Source: Mycolicibacterium fallax (GTDB lineage: Bacteria; Actinomycetota; Actinomycetes; Mycobacteriales; Mycobacteriaceae). From it: a stretch of DNA of 64,000 nt. Each line of letters starts with the position of its first letter. Positions within the stretch are counted from its first letter, which is position 1. Below are positions 9,325 to 18,348 of this stretch, piece after piece. The position numbers and the translations under genes were made by a program. The notes below the pieces were generated by a model. The model was not told where the DNA came from. It saw nothing but the letters and a program-made list of their open reading frames with translations, and searched no databases. The stretch covers positions 3,286,001-3,350,000 of the forward strand of contig NZ_AP022603.1 of NCBI RefSeq assembly GCF_010726955.1, given 5' to 3'.

Positions 9325-9464
9325 AATCGTTTAGGGGAGTCTGCTGCGTAGTCGCGAGAGCAACGCGATAGCGCAACCGCAGCGATGGGAATCACGCGGC
9401 AAGCCAACACCGCCGACCCTACTCTCACCCGAGGTTAGAGTGTGAATCCCACAGGCCCAATGGG

Positions 9465-9493
9465 TTGACCCCTGATTGGACGCCTGTCAATAT
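9465..9493 (+). promoter_or_regulatory. Leaderless promoter and operator of the arsR-acr3 operon
   Basis: TTGACC (9465-9470), a 17-nt spacer and CAATAT (9488-9493) form a sigma-70-like promoter whose expected start point falls at or next to the arsR ATG (9500), implying a leaderless transcript. An imperfect inverted repeat, ATTGGAC to GTCAAT (9475-9491), lies between and over the promoter elements, where ArsR binding would block polymerase. Confidence 0.5.
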
Positions 9494-9499
9494 CGACCT

Positions 9500-9874
9500 A
9501 TGTCGAATCACGGGTTGTCCGGGGATGCCTGTCCGGTGGCGCCACTGGTGGCTGAGCCGCTGAGCTTGGCCTCGGCGGTGGAGATGGCCGCGAAGTTCAA
9601 AGCCCTGGCGGATCCGGTGCGCCTGCAGCTGCTGAGTTCGGTGGCCAGCCATGCCGGGGGTGAGGCGTGCGTGTGCGACATCTCCGCCGGTGTGGAGGTG
9701 TCCCAGCCCACGGTGTCGCATCACCTCAGGGTGCTGCGCGATGCGGGGCTGCTGACGTCGCAGCGCCGGGCCTCGTGGGTGTACTACGCGGTGGTGCCCG
9801 AAGCCTTGGCCGCGCTGTCGGGGCTGTTGAGCGTGGCCACTGATTCCGCCGCGGCAGTGGGGGTTTCGGCATGA
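9500..9874 (+). CDS. arsR: ArsR-family arsenic-responsive repressor
   Basis: The 124-aa protein has the ArsR/SmtB winged helix: FKALADPVRLQLLSSV, then the metal-site helix with ACVCD (C57, C59), the recognition helix VSQPTVSHHLRVLRDAGLL and a wing SQRRASWVYYAVV. The CxC pair in the first part of the recognition region is the arsenite-binding type; C11 may be a third ligand. Repression is expected to be relieved by As(III) or Sb(III). ATG 9500 is chosen because the promoter is immediately upstream; an earlier in-frame ATG at 9476 would lie inside the promoter. It overlaps acr3 by 4 bp (ATGA) and heads the main ars operon. Confidence 0.93.
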   Translation: MSNHGLSGDACPVAPLVAEPLSLASAVEMAAKFKALADPVRLQLLSSVASHAGGEACVCDISAGVEVSQPTVSHHLRVLRDAGLLTSQRRASWVYYAVVPEALAALSGLLSVATDSAAAVGVSA

Positions 9875-10959
9875 CCGACACGGTCAGTCCCGAAGCGCCG
9901 GTCGCCGGCCGGCTGTCCACCCTGGATCGTTTCCTGCCGGTGTGGATCGGTGTGGCAATGGTGGTGGGCCTGCTGTTGGGCCGCTGGATCCCGGGGTTGA
10001 ACACCGCCCTGGAGAAGGTCCAGATCGACGGCATCTCCCTGCCGATCGCCCTGGGTCTGCTGATCATGATGTACCCGGTGCTGGCCAAGGTCCGCTACGA
10101 CCGTCTCGACACCGTCACCGGTGACCGCAAACTGCTGATCAGTTCGCTGGTGTTGAACTGGGTGCTCGGCCCGGCCCTGATGTTCGCCCTGGCCTGGCTG
10201 CTGCTGCCGGACCTGCCGGAATACCGCACCGGGCTGATCATCGTCGGCCTGGCCCGCTGCATCGCCATGGTCATCATCTGGAACGACCTGGCCTGCGGGG
10301 ACCGTGAGGCGGCCGCGGTGCTGGTGGCCCTGAACTCGGTGTTCCAGGTCATCATGTTCGCCGCCCTGGGCTGGTTCTACCTGTCGGTGCTGCCCGGCTG
10401 GCTGGGCCTGGAGCAGGCCGGAATCTCCGCCTCGCCGTGGCAGATCGCCAAATCGGTGCTGATCTTCCTCGGGATCCCCCTGCTGGCCGGCTACCTGTCC
10501 CGCCGACTCGGCGAGAAGGCCAAGGGCCGGCAATGGTACGAAAGCAAATTCCTCCCGAAGATCGGCCCGTGGGCACTTTACGGCCTGCTGTTCACCATCG
10601 TGATTCTCTTTGCCCTGCAGGGTGATCAGATCACCAACCGGCCGTGGGACGTGGCCCGCATCGCCCTACCCCTGCTGCTGTACTTCGCGATCATGTGGGG
10701 CGGCGGATTCCTGATGGGCGCCGCACTGGGACTTGGGTACGCCCGGACCACCACCCTGGCGTTCACCGCGGCGGGTAACAACTTCGAGTTGGCGATCGCG
10801 GTGGCCATCGCCACCTTCGGTGCCACCTCCGGGCAGGCCCTGGCCGGGGTGGTCGGCCCGCTGATCGAAGTACCAGTCCTGGTCGGGTTGGTCTACGTAT
10901 CCCTGGCGTTGCGGAAACGCTTCCCCGCACAGCCCAGCCCAGCAACCCGCCAACCGTAA
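9871..10959 (+). CDS. acr3: Acr3-family arsenite efflux permease
   Basis: The 362-aa membrane protein has about ten transmembrane segments and the two residues essential in Acr3: the Cys in GLARCIAMV (C130, TM4) and the Glu in NNFELAIA (E306, TM9). Acr3 exports arsenite from the cytosol using the proton gradient, alone or energised by ArsA. It follows arsR with a 4-bp overlap and precedes the first arsC by 10 bp, so it is strictly co-transcribed with sensing and reduction. ArsD and ArsA are present further down, so this exporter may work as an ArsA-coupled pump. Confidence 0.95.
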   Translation: MTDTVSPEAPVAGRLSTLDRFLPVWIGVAMVVGLLLGRWIPGLNTALEKVQIDGISLPIALGLLIMMYPVLAKVRYDRLDTVTGDRKLLISSLVLNWVLGPALMFALAWLLLPDLPEYRTGLIIVGLARCIAMVIIWNDLACGDREAAAVLVALNSVFQVIMFAALGWFYLSVLPGWLGLEQAGISASPWQIAKSVLIFLGIPLLAGYLSRRLGEKAKGRQWYESKFLPKIGPWALYGLLFTIVILFALQGDQITNRPWDVARIALPLLLYFAIMWGGGFLMGAALGLGYARTTTLAFTAAGNNFELAIAVAIATFGATSGQALAGVVGPLIEVPVLVGLVYVSLALRKRFPAQPSPATRQP

Positions 10960-10969
10960 AGGAGTCGCG

Positions 10970-11641
10970 ATGCACGACAACGAGACCGCCGCCGCGCACA
11001 CCACCGCCGATCTGCTGATGCCCCAGGCGGTGCTGTCGCGGGCCGCGCAGAACCTCGCGGCGAGATATGACGGGGTGTTCTCGCCACAAACGGTGGAGAG
11101 GTATGTGTTCGAGTCGTATGCCTCGCTGCGCCGCACCGCCCGCATCCACAACCACCTGACTGCTCTGGCCACCCGGTTCGCCGCCGACCGACTGACCGCG
11201 CTGGCGCAGGCGCAGGGCGCAGCACCCAAGGATGTGCCGGAGGTGTTGTTCATCTGTGTGCACAACGCGGGCCGCTCGCAGATGGCCGCGGCGCTGCTCA
11301 ACCACCACGGTCAGGGGCGGGTCCATGTGCGCTCCGCCGGGTCGGCACCCGCGGAGGAGATCAACGCGCAGGTCATCGCGGCGATGGCCGAGATCGGGGT
11401 TGATCTGGGTGAGGAGTACCCCAAACCGTTGACCGACGACGTGGTCGCCGCCGCCGATGTGGTGGTGTCCATGGGCTGCGGGGACGCCTGCGCGGTCTAT
11501 CCCGGCAAGCGCTACCTCGATTGGGCGATCGACGATCCGGCCGGTCAGCCCTTGGACGTGGTGCGGGCGATCCGCGACGACCTCGATACCCGCATCCGTG
11601 CACTGCTCACCGACCTGACCGCCCCGTTCTTGTCCGCATGA
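10970..11641 (+). CDS. arsC: Arsenate reductase ArsC with N-terminal helical extension
   Basis: A 223-aa protein. Residues 15-85 form a helical domain (QNLAARYDGVFSPQTVERYV...RRTARIHNHLTALA) that accompanies ArsC in many actinobacteria. Residues 90-223 are the LMW-phosphatase fold with CVHNAGRS (C96 to R102), a CGDAC motif and the acid in DWAIDDPAG. The reaction is arsenate to arsenite; in mycobacteria the reductant is probably mycothiol/mycoredoxin or thioredoxin, and the trxB-trxA pair in this operon favours thioredoxin, though that is inference. ATG 10970 has AAAGGAG upstream. The helical domain is often found beside or fused to ArsC, but its role is unclear to me. Confidence 0.9.
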   Translation: MHDNETAAAHTTADLLMPQAVLSRAAQNLAARYDGVFSPQTVERYVFESYASLRRTARIHNHLTALATRFAADRLTALAQAQGAAPKDVPEVLFICVHNAGRSQMAAALLNHHGQGRVHVRSAGSAPAEEINAQVIAAMAEIGVDLGEEYPKPLTDDVVAAADVVVSMGCGDACAVYPGKRYLDWAIDDPAGQPLDVVRAIRDDLDTRIRALLTDLTAPFLSA

Positions 11642-11681
11642 CCTCCCCATCCGATCTCATTCCGAAAGGGCGTTTACTGAC

Positions 11682-12098
11682 ATGGCTTCTCGTCCCAGCG
11701 TGTTGTTCGTATGCATCCACAATGCGGGCCGTTCCCAGATGGCTGCGGGCTTCCTGCGCGACCTGGCCGGGGATGCCGTCGAGGTCCGCTCCGCGGGCAG
11801 CGACCCGGGCCCGAGCATCAATCCGGCCGCGGTCGAGGCGATGGCCGAGGTCGGTATCGACATCTCCGATCAGTCCCCGAAACTGCTCACCCATGAGGCG
11901 GTCGAGACCTCCGATGTGGTGATCACGATGGGCTGCGGGGACGCCTGCCCGGTGTTCCCCGGCATCAGCTACCGCGACTGGCAATTGGAGGACCCGGCCG
12001 GCAAGGGTATCGGCGCCGTGCGCCCCATCCGCGACGAGATCCGGACCCGGGTGCAGTCCCTGGTCGCCGAACTGCTGCCCGCCCAACCAGCCTCATGA
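11682..12098 (+). CDS. arsC: Arsenate reductase ArsC (single-domain)
   Basis: The 138-aa LMW-phosphatase-type arsenate reductase has the P-loop CIHNAGRS (C11 to R17), a CGDAC motif and the acid in WQLEDPAGKG. It is close to the catalytic domain of the preceding gene, so the pair probably arose by duplication. AAAGGG lies about 12 nt before the ATG. The stop overlaps the next gene by ATGA. Two intact reductases in one operon may widen the substrate or reductant range or simply raise dosage. Confidence 0.92.
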   Translation: MASRPSVLFVCIHNAGRSQMAAGFLRDLAGDAVEVRSAGSDPGPSINPAAVEAMAEVGIDISDQSPKLLTHEAVETSDVVITMGCGDACPVFPGISYRDWQLEDPAGKGIGAVRPIRDEIRTRVQSLVAELLPAQPAS

Positions 12099-12511
12099 CC
12101 AAGCCCTCGGTGCTGTTTGTCTGCGTGAAGAACGGCGGCAAGTCCCAGATGGCCGCCGGACTGATGCGCAAGGTCGCCGGTGACCGGGTCGAGGTGTACT
12201 CGGCGGGCACCGCGCCGGGTTCGGCGATCAATGCGCTCTCGGCGCAGTCTTTGCTCGAAGTCGGTGTCGACATCACCGGCGAGCACCCCAAGCCGATCGA
12301 CCCGGCCCTGCTGGGCGAGGTGGACCTGGTGGTCACCCTGGGACGTGAGGCCCGCGTCGACGTGCCTCCTGGGACCCGGCTGGAGAACTGGGACACCGAC
12401 GAACCCTCCGAGCGCGGCATCGAGGGGATCGAGCGGATGCGGCTGGTCCGCGACGACATCGCCACCCGCGTGGACACACTCAACGAACAGCTGACCGAGA
12501 AGGAGAAGTGA
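12095..12511 (+). CDS. ArsC-like low-molecular-weight phosphatase with CX5K P-loop
   Basis: The 138-aa protein has the LMW-phosphatase fold, but its P-loop reads CVKNGGKS: the catalytic Arg (C10 to position 16) is replaced by Lys, and the CGDAC pair of its two neighbours is absent. The acid loop reads WDTDEPSERG. I recall this variant as a recurring member of actinobacterial ars operons, so it is not a random decay; the frame is intact and its start and stop overlap both neighbours. Lys could still bind oxyanions more weakly, so a reductase with altered kinetics, an arsenate-binding protein or a phosphatase are all possible. The function is not established from sequence. Confidence 0.8.
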   Translation: MTKPSVLFVCVKNGGKSQMAAGLMRKVAGDRVEVYSAGTAPGSAINALSAQSLLEVGVDITGEHPKPIDPALLGEVDLVVTLGREARVDVPPGTRLENWDTDEPSERGIEGIERMRLVRDDIATRVDTLNEQLTEKEK

Positions 12512-12903
12512 TGAGCAAGATCGAGGTATTCGAGCCGGCCCTGTGCTGCGCCACCGGGATGTGCGGGGAAGACGTCGACCAGGCGCTGGTCACCTTCTCC
12601 GCCGACATGGACTACATCCGCAGCAGCGGCGGTGACATCGCCCGCTACAACCTGGCCAGCGAACCGCAGGCCTTCGCCGACAACGAGGCCGCCAAAGCCT
12701 TCCTGCACGTGTCCGGCTCGGCCGGGCTTCCCCTGATCCTCGTCGACGGGGTCACCGCCATGACCGGGCGTTACCCCGACCGGGCGCAACTGGCCAGCTG
12801 GGCGGGTCTGGACACCGCCCCCGCCGGGGGCACTGAGCTGGGCCTCACCGCCGCGGCGTCCGAGGGTGGCTGCTGCGGCGGTGCGGCCTCCAGCTGCTGC
12901 TAA
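12511..12903 (+). CDS. arsD: ArsD arsenic metallochaperone
   Basis: The 130-aa protein begins with the ArsD pattern [17 protein letters not shown] containing the three arsenite-binding Cys (C12, C13, C18) and ends with two vicinal pairs, GGCCGG and SSCC. ArsD takes As(III) from thiol carriers and passes it to ArsA, raising pump affinity. ATG 12511 overlaps the previous stop by one base (TGATG); a GTG 3 nt upstream is an alternative. AAGGAGAAG lies just upstream. ArsA is encoded four genes downstream in the same operon. Confidence 0.93.
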   Translation: MSKIEVFEPALCCATGMCGEDVDQALVTFSADMDYIRSSGGDIARYNLASEPQAFADNEAAKAFLHVSGSAGLPLILVDGVTAMTGRYPDRAQLASWAGLDTAPAGGTELGLTAAASEGGCCGGAASSCC

Positions 12904-12938
12904 CCCGACACCCTTCACGCACCCACAGAAAGACGGTT

Positions 12939-13910
12939 ATGAGTTCACAACCCGTGCATGACGTCATCGTCATCGGATCCGGCCCGGCGGGCTACACCGC
13001 GGCGATCTACGCCGCCCGCGCCGAGTTGAATCCTCTTGTCTTCGAGGGCACCTCGTTCGGGGGTGCGCTGATGACGACTACCGAGGTGGAGAACTATCCG
13101 GGCTTCCGCAGCGGTATCCAGGGGCCTGAGCTGATGGAGGAAATGCGCGAGCAGGCCCTGCGGTTCGGCGCCGACCTGCAGATGGAGGACGTCGAATCGG
13201 TGTCGCTGGACGGACCGGTCAAGGAAGTCGTGACCGCCGGCGGCCAGACGCACCGGGCCCGTGCGGTGATCCTGGCCATGGGTGCCGCCGCCCGCTACCT
13301 GGGCGTGCCCGGGGAACAGGAACTGCTCGGCCGCGGAGTCAGCGCGTGCGCCACCTGTGACGGGTTCTTCTTCAAGGAGCAGGACATCGCCGTGATCGGC
13401 GGCGGCGACTCGGCCATGGAGGAAGCCACCTTCCTCACCAAGTTCGCCCGCAGCGTCACCATCGTGCACCGGCGCGAGGAGTTCCGGGCCTCCAAGATCA
13501 TGCTGGAACGCGCCCGCGCCAACGACAAGATCCGCTTCCTGACCAACACCACCGTCATCGCGGTCGACGGCGAGAGCACGGTGACCGGCCTGCGGGTCCG
13601 CAACGCCCTCACCGGTGTGGAATCCACCCTGGCAGTCACCGGGGTGTTCATCGCCGTCGGGCACGACCCTCGCTCGGAGTTGGTCCGCGGAGCCGCGGAA
13701 CTGGACGCCGAGGGCTACGTGGTGGTCCGCGGCCGAACCACCGCCACCTCAGTCGAGGGTGTCTTCGCCGCCGGGGACCTCGTCGACCATTCCTACCGGC
13801 AAGCCATCACCGCTGCGGGCAGCGGCTGCTCGGCGGCTATCGACGCCGAACGGTGGCTGGCCGACACCCACCACACCGCCACCACCGCGATGATCGGAGC
13901 ACACCAATGA
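12939..13910 (+). CDS. trxB: Thioredoxin reductase
   Basis: The 323-aa flavoprotein has FAD motif [16 protein letters not shown], the redox CATC (C137-C140), NADPH motif [10 protein letters not shown] and the C-terminal FAD motif [15 protein letters not shown]. It reduces thioredoxin with NADPH in the cytosol. Its stop overlaps the next gene, a thioredoxin, by ATGA. Located between arsD and arsA, it most likely supplies electrons to the ArsC enzymes of the operon; trxB genes in ars operons have been called arsT elsewhere. Confidence 0.93.
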   Translation: MSSQPVHDVIVIGSGPAGYTAAIYAARAELNPLVFEGTSFGGALMTTTEVENYPGFRSGIQGPELMEEMREQALRFGADLQMEDVESVSLDGPVKEVVTAGGQTHRARAVILAMGAAARYLGVPGEQELLGRGVSACATCDGFFFKEQDIAVIGGGDSAMEEATFLTKFARSVTIVHRREEFRASKIMLERARANDKIRFLTNTTVIAVDGESTVTGLRVRNALTGVESTLAVTGVFIAVGHDPRSELVRGAAELDAEGYVVVRGRTTATSVEGVFAAGDLVDHSYRQAITAAGSGCSAAIDAERWLADTHHTATTAMIGAHQ

Positions 13911-14239
13911 GCACCACCAGCACCCCGCTGACCGTCACCGACGACTCCTTCGCCGCGGACGTCCTGGCCAGCGAAACACCTGTCCTGGTGGACTTCTGGG
14001 CAGCCTGGTGCGGGCCATGCAAGATGGTGGCCCCCGTACTGGAGGAGATCGCCAAAGAGAAAGCCGGGGTGCTGACGGTGGCCAAGATCGACGTCGACGC
14101 CAACCCCTCGACCGCCCGTGACTTCCAGGTCGTCTCCATCCCCACACTGATCCTGTTCAAGGACGGCACGCCGCTCACCCGGATCGTCGGCGCCAAGGGC
14201 AAAGCCGCTCTCCTCACCGCGATCGCTGACGTCATCTAG
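13907..14239 (+). CDS. trxA: Thioredoxin
   Basis: A 110-aa classic thioredoxin with WCGPC (C35, C38), the cis-Pro in VSIPTLILF and an FKDG turn. It would be reduced by the adjacent TrxB and act as electron donor to arsenate reductase. Start 13907 gives a 4-bp overlap with trxB; a longer in-frame version has no RBS and a non-thioredoxin N-terminus. A 58-bp gap separates it from arsA. Confidence 0.93.
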   Translation: MSTTSTPLTVTDDSFAADVLASETPVLVDFWAAWCGPCKMVAPVLEEIAKEKAGVLTVAKIDVDANPSTARDFQVVSIPTLILFKDGTPLTRIVGAKGKAALLTAIADVI

Positions 14240-14297
14240 CGGCAGCATCGTCGAACACCCTTCCCTGCTGTGCCACCGACCAGAGGACCCGTTCCCG

Positions 14298-16082
14298 ATG
14301 AAGTTCCTTGACCATCCGCCGCGCTTTCTGTTCTTCACCGGCAAGGGCGGGGTGGGCAAGACCTCCATCGCGTGTGCCACCGCGATCACCCTGGCCCGGC
14401 AGGGCAGAACGGTGCTGCTGGTCAGCACCGACCCGGCCTCCAACGTCGGGCAGGTGTTCGGGCTGACGATCGGCAACGCCATCACCGCGATCCCCGACGT
14501 GACGGGCCTGTCGGCGTTGGAGATCGACCCCGACCAGGCCGCCGAGGCTTACCGGGAACGCATCGTTGGACCGGTGCGCGGGCTGCTGCCCGAGGCGGAG
14601 TTGGCGTCGATCACCGAACAACTCTCCGGGTCGTGCACCACCGAGATCGCCTCGTTCAACGAGTTCACCGAGCTACTCACCGACGCCGGCGGTCAGATCG
14701 GGTCATTCGACCATGTGCTGTTCGACACCGCCCCGACCGGCCATACCATCCGGCTGCTGCAACTGCCCGGCTCCTGGACGGACTTCCTCAACGAAGGCAA
14801 GGGCGACGCCTCCTGCCTGGGCCCGCTGGCCGGCTTGGAGAAGCAGCGCGCCGTCTACGCCACCGCCGTGCAGGCGCTGGCTGATCCGACCCGCACCCGG
14901 CTGGTGTTGGTGGCCCGCGCGCAGACCTCGACGCTTGCTGAGATCACCCGCACTCACCGGGAACTGGCCGCGATCGGACTGACGCATCAGTACGTGGTGA
15001 TCAACGGTGTGCTGCCCGCCCCCGCCGATGACGGCGACCCGCTGGCCTCGGCGATCCACCGTCGCGAACAGGCCGCGATCGCCGCCCTGCCTGAGGAACT
15101 GCGGGCGCTGCCGCTGGATCAGGTGGAGCTCAAGGCGACCAACATCGTCGGAATCGACGCCCTGGCAACACTGTTCATTCCGGACGTCAGGGCAGACGAG
15201 GCCGAGGTGCCTGCCGTCGAGGTGCCTGACGCGCCCCTGGCCGCGCTGATCGACCAGATCGCCGCCGGCGACAAGGGCCTGATCATGTGTATGGGTAAGG
15301 GCGGGGTCGGCAAGACCACCGTGGCCGCCGCGATCGCCGTGGCATTGGCCCAGCGCGGCCACCCGGTGCACCTGACCACCACCGACCCGGCCGGCCATCT
15401 CACCGACACTCTGCACGGCACCCTGGAGCACCTGACCGTGTCCAGCATCGACCCCGTCGAGGCCACCCGGGCTTACCGCGAGCACGTCCTGGCCACCAAA
15501 GGCGCGGACCTCGACGAGCAGGGCCGGCTGCTGCTTGCCGAGGACCTGCGCTCACCCTGCACCGAGGAAGTCGCTGTCTTCCAGGCCTTCTCGAAGGTCA
15601 TCGCCGAATCACGCCGACATTTCGTGGTCGTCGATACCGCCCCGACCGGACACACCCTGTTGCTGCTGGATGCCACCGGCTCCTATCACCGCGAAGTTGC
15701 CCGCCAGTTGGGCGACCGGCACTTCACCACCCCGCTGATGCGGCTGCAGGACCCCGAGTCGACCAAGGTCATCATCGTCACCCTCGCCGAGACCACCCCG
15801 GTCCTGGAGGCCGCCGGCCTCAAGAGTGAACTCGAACGCGCCGAGATCCACCCCTGGGCCTGGGTCATCAATAACTCCCTGGCCGCCGCCGAGCCCACCG
15901 CACCGCTGCTGCGCCGCCGCGCCGCTGCCGAGACCGCCCAGATCGACACCGTGCGAAACGATTACGCCGACCGCATCGCCGTGGTGCCCCTGCTGCCGGT
16001 GGAACCCGTCGGCATCCCCGCCCTCACCCAGCTCGCCAACGCCCGCGACACCGTCGCTGCCGACCGTACGGTGAACAGGTGA
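14298..16082 (+). CDS. arsA: ArsA arsenite-translocating ATPase
   Basis: The 594-aa protein is a tandem duplication with two P-loops GKGGVGKT (15-22 and 333-340) and two DTAPTGHT signal stretches. The arsenite-site cysteines known from E. coli ArsA are present: C113 in SGSCTTEIA, C173 in DASCLGPL and C421 in RSPCTEEVA. ArsA binds the exporter at the membrane and couples ATP hydrolysis to arsenite extrusion, receiving As(III) from ArsD. Full tandem length argues against the single-domain archaeal/Get3 type. The stop overlaps the permease start by GTGA. Confidence 0.95.
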   Translation: MKFLDHPPRFLFFTGKGGVGKTSIACATAITLARQGRTVLLVSTDPASNVGQVFGLTIGNAITAIPDVTGLSALEIDPDQAAEAYRERIVGPVRGLLPEAELASITEQLSGSCTTEIASFNEFTELLTDAGGQIGSFDHVLFDTAPTGHTIRLLQLPGSWTDFLNEGKGDASCLGPLAGLEKQRAVYATAVQALADPTRTRLVLVARAQTSTLAEITRTHRELAAIGLTHQYVVINGVLPAPADDGDPLASAIHRREQAAIAALPEELRALPLDQVELKATNIVGIDALATLFIPDVRADEAEVPAVEVPDAPLAALIDQIAAGDKGLIMCMGKGGVGKTTVAAAIAVALAQRGHPVHLTTTDPAGHLTDTLHGTLEHLTVSSIDPVEATRAYREHVLATKGADLDEQGRLLLAEDLRSPCTEEVAVFQAFSKVIAESRRHFVVVDTAPTGHTLLLLDATGSYHREVARQLGDRHFTTPLMRLQDPESTKVIIVTLAETTPVLEAAGLKSELERAEIHPWAWVINNSLAAAEPTAPLLRRRAAAETAQIDTVRNDYADRIAVVPLLPVEPVGIPALTQLANARDTVAADRTVNR

Positions 16083-17146
16083 GTATCGCCTCCCGCCATG
16101 TCTCCGACGCCGGTCCGGGTGGCCCGTCGGAACGCACGCGGACCCTCGGCGTTCTGCTGCTCGCCGCACTCGTCTGGGCCGCCCTCTATGCCCTGAACGA
16201 GTACATCTGGGATGCGATCGTCGGTTGGCTGGGACTCGATCTGCAGACCCGTGCCGTCGGTGCGGTGCATTTCTTCCTCTACGACACGGTGAAAATCTTC
16301 CTGCTGCTCACCGGACTGATGTTCGTGGTCGGCATGCTGCGCGCGAGCCTCGATCTGGACAAGGCCAGGGACTACTTGCAAGGCCGCGGACTGTTCGTCG
16401 GGTTGGTGCTCGCCGTCGTTCTCGGCGTCGTGACGCCGTTCTGCTCGTGCAGTTCAATTCCGCTGTTCATCGGGTTCGTTGCCGCGGGCATCCCGCTGTC
16501 GATCACGCTCACGTTCTTGATCGCCTCACCGCTGATCAGCGAGATCGCCGCGATCATGATCGGTGACCAGTTCGGCTGGCATATCGCTGCGGTCTATGTG
16601 GCCGCCGGCAGTGTGCTGTCCCTGGTGATCGGCTGGATCTTCTCGCGCTTCGACCTCACACGGTGGGTCGAGCCCATGGTGTTCGCGACGAAGGTGGGGG
16701 CGCTGCGCGCCGACGGGCACGTGCCCACGCTGGCTGAGCGGGTCGATGCCGCGCTCGAGGAGACCAAGGACATCTTCCGCAGCGTGTGGCTGTGGGTCCT
16801 GCTCGGAGTCGGCATCGGCGCGGTCATCCACGGGTGGGTTCCCGCCGACTTCTTCGTGCGTTTCGCCGGACCGGACAACCCGTTCGCGGTCGTGGTCGCG
16901 ACCTTGGCCGGGGTGCCGCTCTATGTCAACGGCGCCGGCGTCGTGCCCATCGCCGAAGCCCTGTGGGCCAAAGGAATGTCGCTGGGCACGGTGATGGCGT
17001 TCACGATGAGCACCATCGCCCTGTCGATTCCGCAGGCGGTCATGCTGCGCCGAGTGCTCAAGCCACCTCTGTTGGCGATCTTCTTCGGGACGGTGACCGT
17101 CGGAATCATGATCATCGGATTCCTGTTCAACCTCGTTGGCCGATAG
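16079..17146 (+). CDS. ArsP/COG0701-type permease
   Basis: A 355-aa membrane protein with about eight to ten hydrophobic segments and the family hallmark TPFCSCSSIPLFIGF near residues 119-133, plus a second-half repeat ATLAGVPLYVNGAGVVPIAEAL. Members include ArsP, which exports trivalent methylarsenicals and roxarsone(III), and uncharacterised permeases linked to redox-active mini-thioredoxins, as here. GTG 16079 overlaps arsA by 4 bp. Substrate is inferred from context; a role independent of ArsA is likely because Acr3 is the ArsA partner candidate. Confidence 0.85.
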   Translation: MSIASRHVSDAGPGGPSERTRTLGVLLLAALVWAALYALNEYIWDAIVGWLGLDLQTRAVGAVHFFLYDTVKIFLLLTGLMFVVGMLRASLDLDKARDYLQGRGLFVGLVLAVVLGVVTPFCSCSSIPLFIGFVAAGIPLSITLTFLIASPLISEIAAIMIGDQFGWHIAAVYVAAGSVLSLVIGWIFSRFDLTRWVEPMVFATKVGALRADGHVPTLAERVDAALEETKDIFRSVWLWVLLGVGIGAVIHGWVPADFFVRFAGPDNPFAVVVATLAGVPLYVNGAGVVPIAEALWAKGMSLGTVMAFTMSTIALSIPQAVMLRRVLKPPLLAIFFGTVTVGIMIIGFLFNLVGR

Positions 17147-17177
17147 CCCAACCCCTTCAACGAACGGAGTTGTTCTC

Positions 17178-17414
17178 ATGATCGTCAAAATCCTCGGTCC
17201 CGGCTGCCGCAACTGTCACAGCCTGGAGGAACGCACACGGGAGGCGCTGGCCCAACTGGGACTGGACGCCGAGATCCAGGCTGTCACCGACTACGCCGAG
17301 ATCGCCGGCTACGGCGTGATGAAGACCCCCGGACTGGTGGTCGACGAGGAAGTCCTCGTGGCCGGAAAGGTCCCCAGCGCCAAGGAAATCGCCCAACTCC
17401 TCGCCGCACGCTGA
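17178..17414 (+). CDS. Small thioredoxin-like protein (redox-active disulfide protein 2 type)
   Basis: A 78-aa mini-thioredoxin with the CxxC in GPGCRNCHSL (C10, C13) and a cis-Pro-like KTPGLVVDEE. Proteins of this type commonly sit next to COG0701 permeases and may pass metal or arsenical thiolates to them. ATG 17178 has CGGAG about 8 nt upstream. It is 31 bp after the permease gene and 13 bp before the TSUP gene, within the same transcript. Confidence 0.87.
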   Translation: MIVKILGPGCRNCHSLEERTREALAQLGLDAEIQAVTDYAEIAGYGVMKTPGLVVDEEVLVAGKVPSAKEIAQLLAAR

Positions 17415-17427
17415 CGGCCCGCCGTCA

Positions 17428-18252
17428 GTGAGTGAACCGGTCTTCCCCGCAACATCTCATCCGGCGACCACGTCCAGGTCGCTGACCGCAGCGATTCTGG
17501 CCGGGGTGTCGGTCGGGGCTCTGGGCGGCCTGATCGGGTTGGGGGGCGCCGAGTTCCGGTTACCGCTGCTGATCGCAGTGTTCGGGTTCGCCGCTTTGCA
17601 GGCCGTGATCGTCAACAAGGCCATGAGCCTGATCGTCGTGCTCACCGCTTTGCCCGCTCGGCTGATCGCCGTGCCCTTCTCCGAGGTCGCGGCGCAGTGG
17701 ACGATCATCGCCAATCTGCTGGCCGGCAGCCTGGCGGGGGCGTGGATCGGCGCGACGTGGGCCACCAGAATGCGGTCGGCGACTCTCTACCGGATTCTCG
17801 CAGTTCTGCTCGTCGTGATCGCTGCGGCCCTGGCGGCATTTCACCTGAACACCGTTGAGCCCCTTGCTCTTCCGCCCGCGATACAGCTGATCGCCGGACT
17901 CATCGCCGGTGCGCTGATCGGTGTTGTGGCCGCCCTCATGGGAGTCGCCGGCGGAGAACTCCTGATCCCCACCATCGTGCTTCTCTACGGCATCGACATC
18001 AAACTGGCCGGCAGCCTGTCGCTGGCGGTGTCACTGCCCACGATGCTGGTTGCCTTCGCCCGATACAGCCAAGACGCCAGCTTTCACATCCTGAACGCCA
18101 ACAAAGCATTCGTCCTCACCATGGCAGTCGGCTCCATCCTGGGCACCCTGCTCGGCGCAGCGCTACTCACGGTTATCCCCAGTGGCGCGATCGTCCCCGC
18201 TCTGGTGCTGATCCTGCTCGTCTCGGCGGCTAAAGTCTGGGCTCACCGTTAA
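17428..18252 (+). CDS. TSUP-family (TauE/SafE-like) membrane permease
   Basis: A 274-aa integral membrane protein with about eight transmembrane segments arranged as two similar halves, each starting with a glycine-rich segment (GALGGLIGLGGAEFRLPLL and GVVAALMGVAGGELLIPTI). The TSUP family exports or imports sulfite and organosulfonates. It starts at GTG 17428, 13 bp after the mini-thioredoxin gene. In the arsenic cluster it may support sulfur or thiol traffic; this is inference. Confidence 0.82.
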   Translation: MSEPVFPATSHPATTSRSLTAAILAGVSVGALGGLIGLGGAEFRLPLLIAVFGFAALQAVIVNKAMSLIVVLTALPARLIAVPFSEVAAQWTIIANLLAGSLAGAWIGATWATRMRSATLYRILAVLLVVIAAALAAFHLNTVEPLALPPAIQLIAGLIAGALIGVVAALMGVAGGELLIPTIVLLYGIDIKLAGSLSLAVSLPTMLVAFARYSQDASFHILNANKAFVLTMAVGSILGTLLGAALLTVIPSGAIVPALVLILLVSAAKVWAHR

Positions 18253-18348
18253 CGCTCACGGCACTGGTTCGGTGAGTCAAGAAATGGAGCGGACTGTGCG
18301 ATCCGGCGCCGACAGCGATCACCCGGCACGTTCTGGGAAGGTGCCGGG

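Noticed and set aside
12095..12511. A decayed arsC pseudogene
   Set aside because: The frame is intact, overlaps its neighbours as in a working operon, and the CX5K variant recurs as a family in actinobacterial ars operons.
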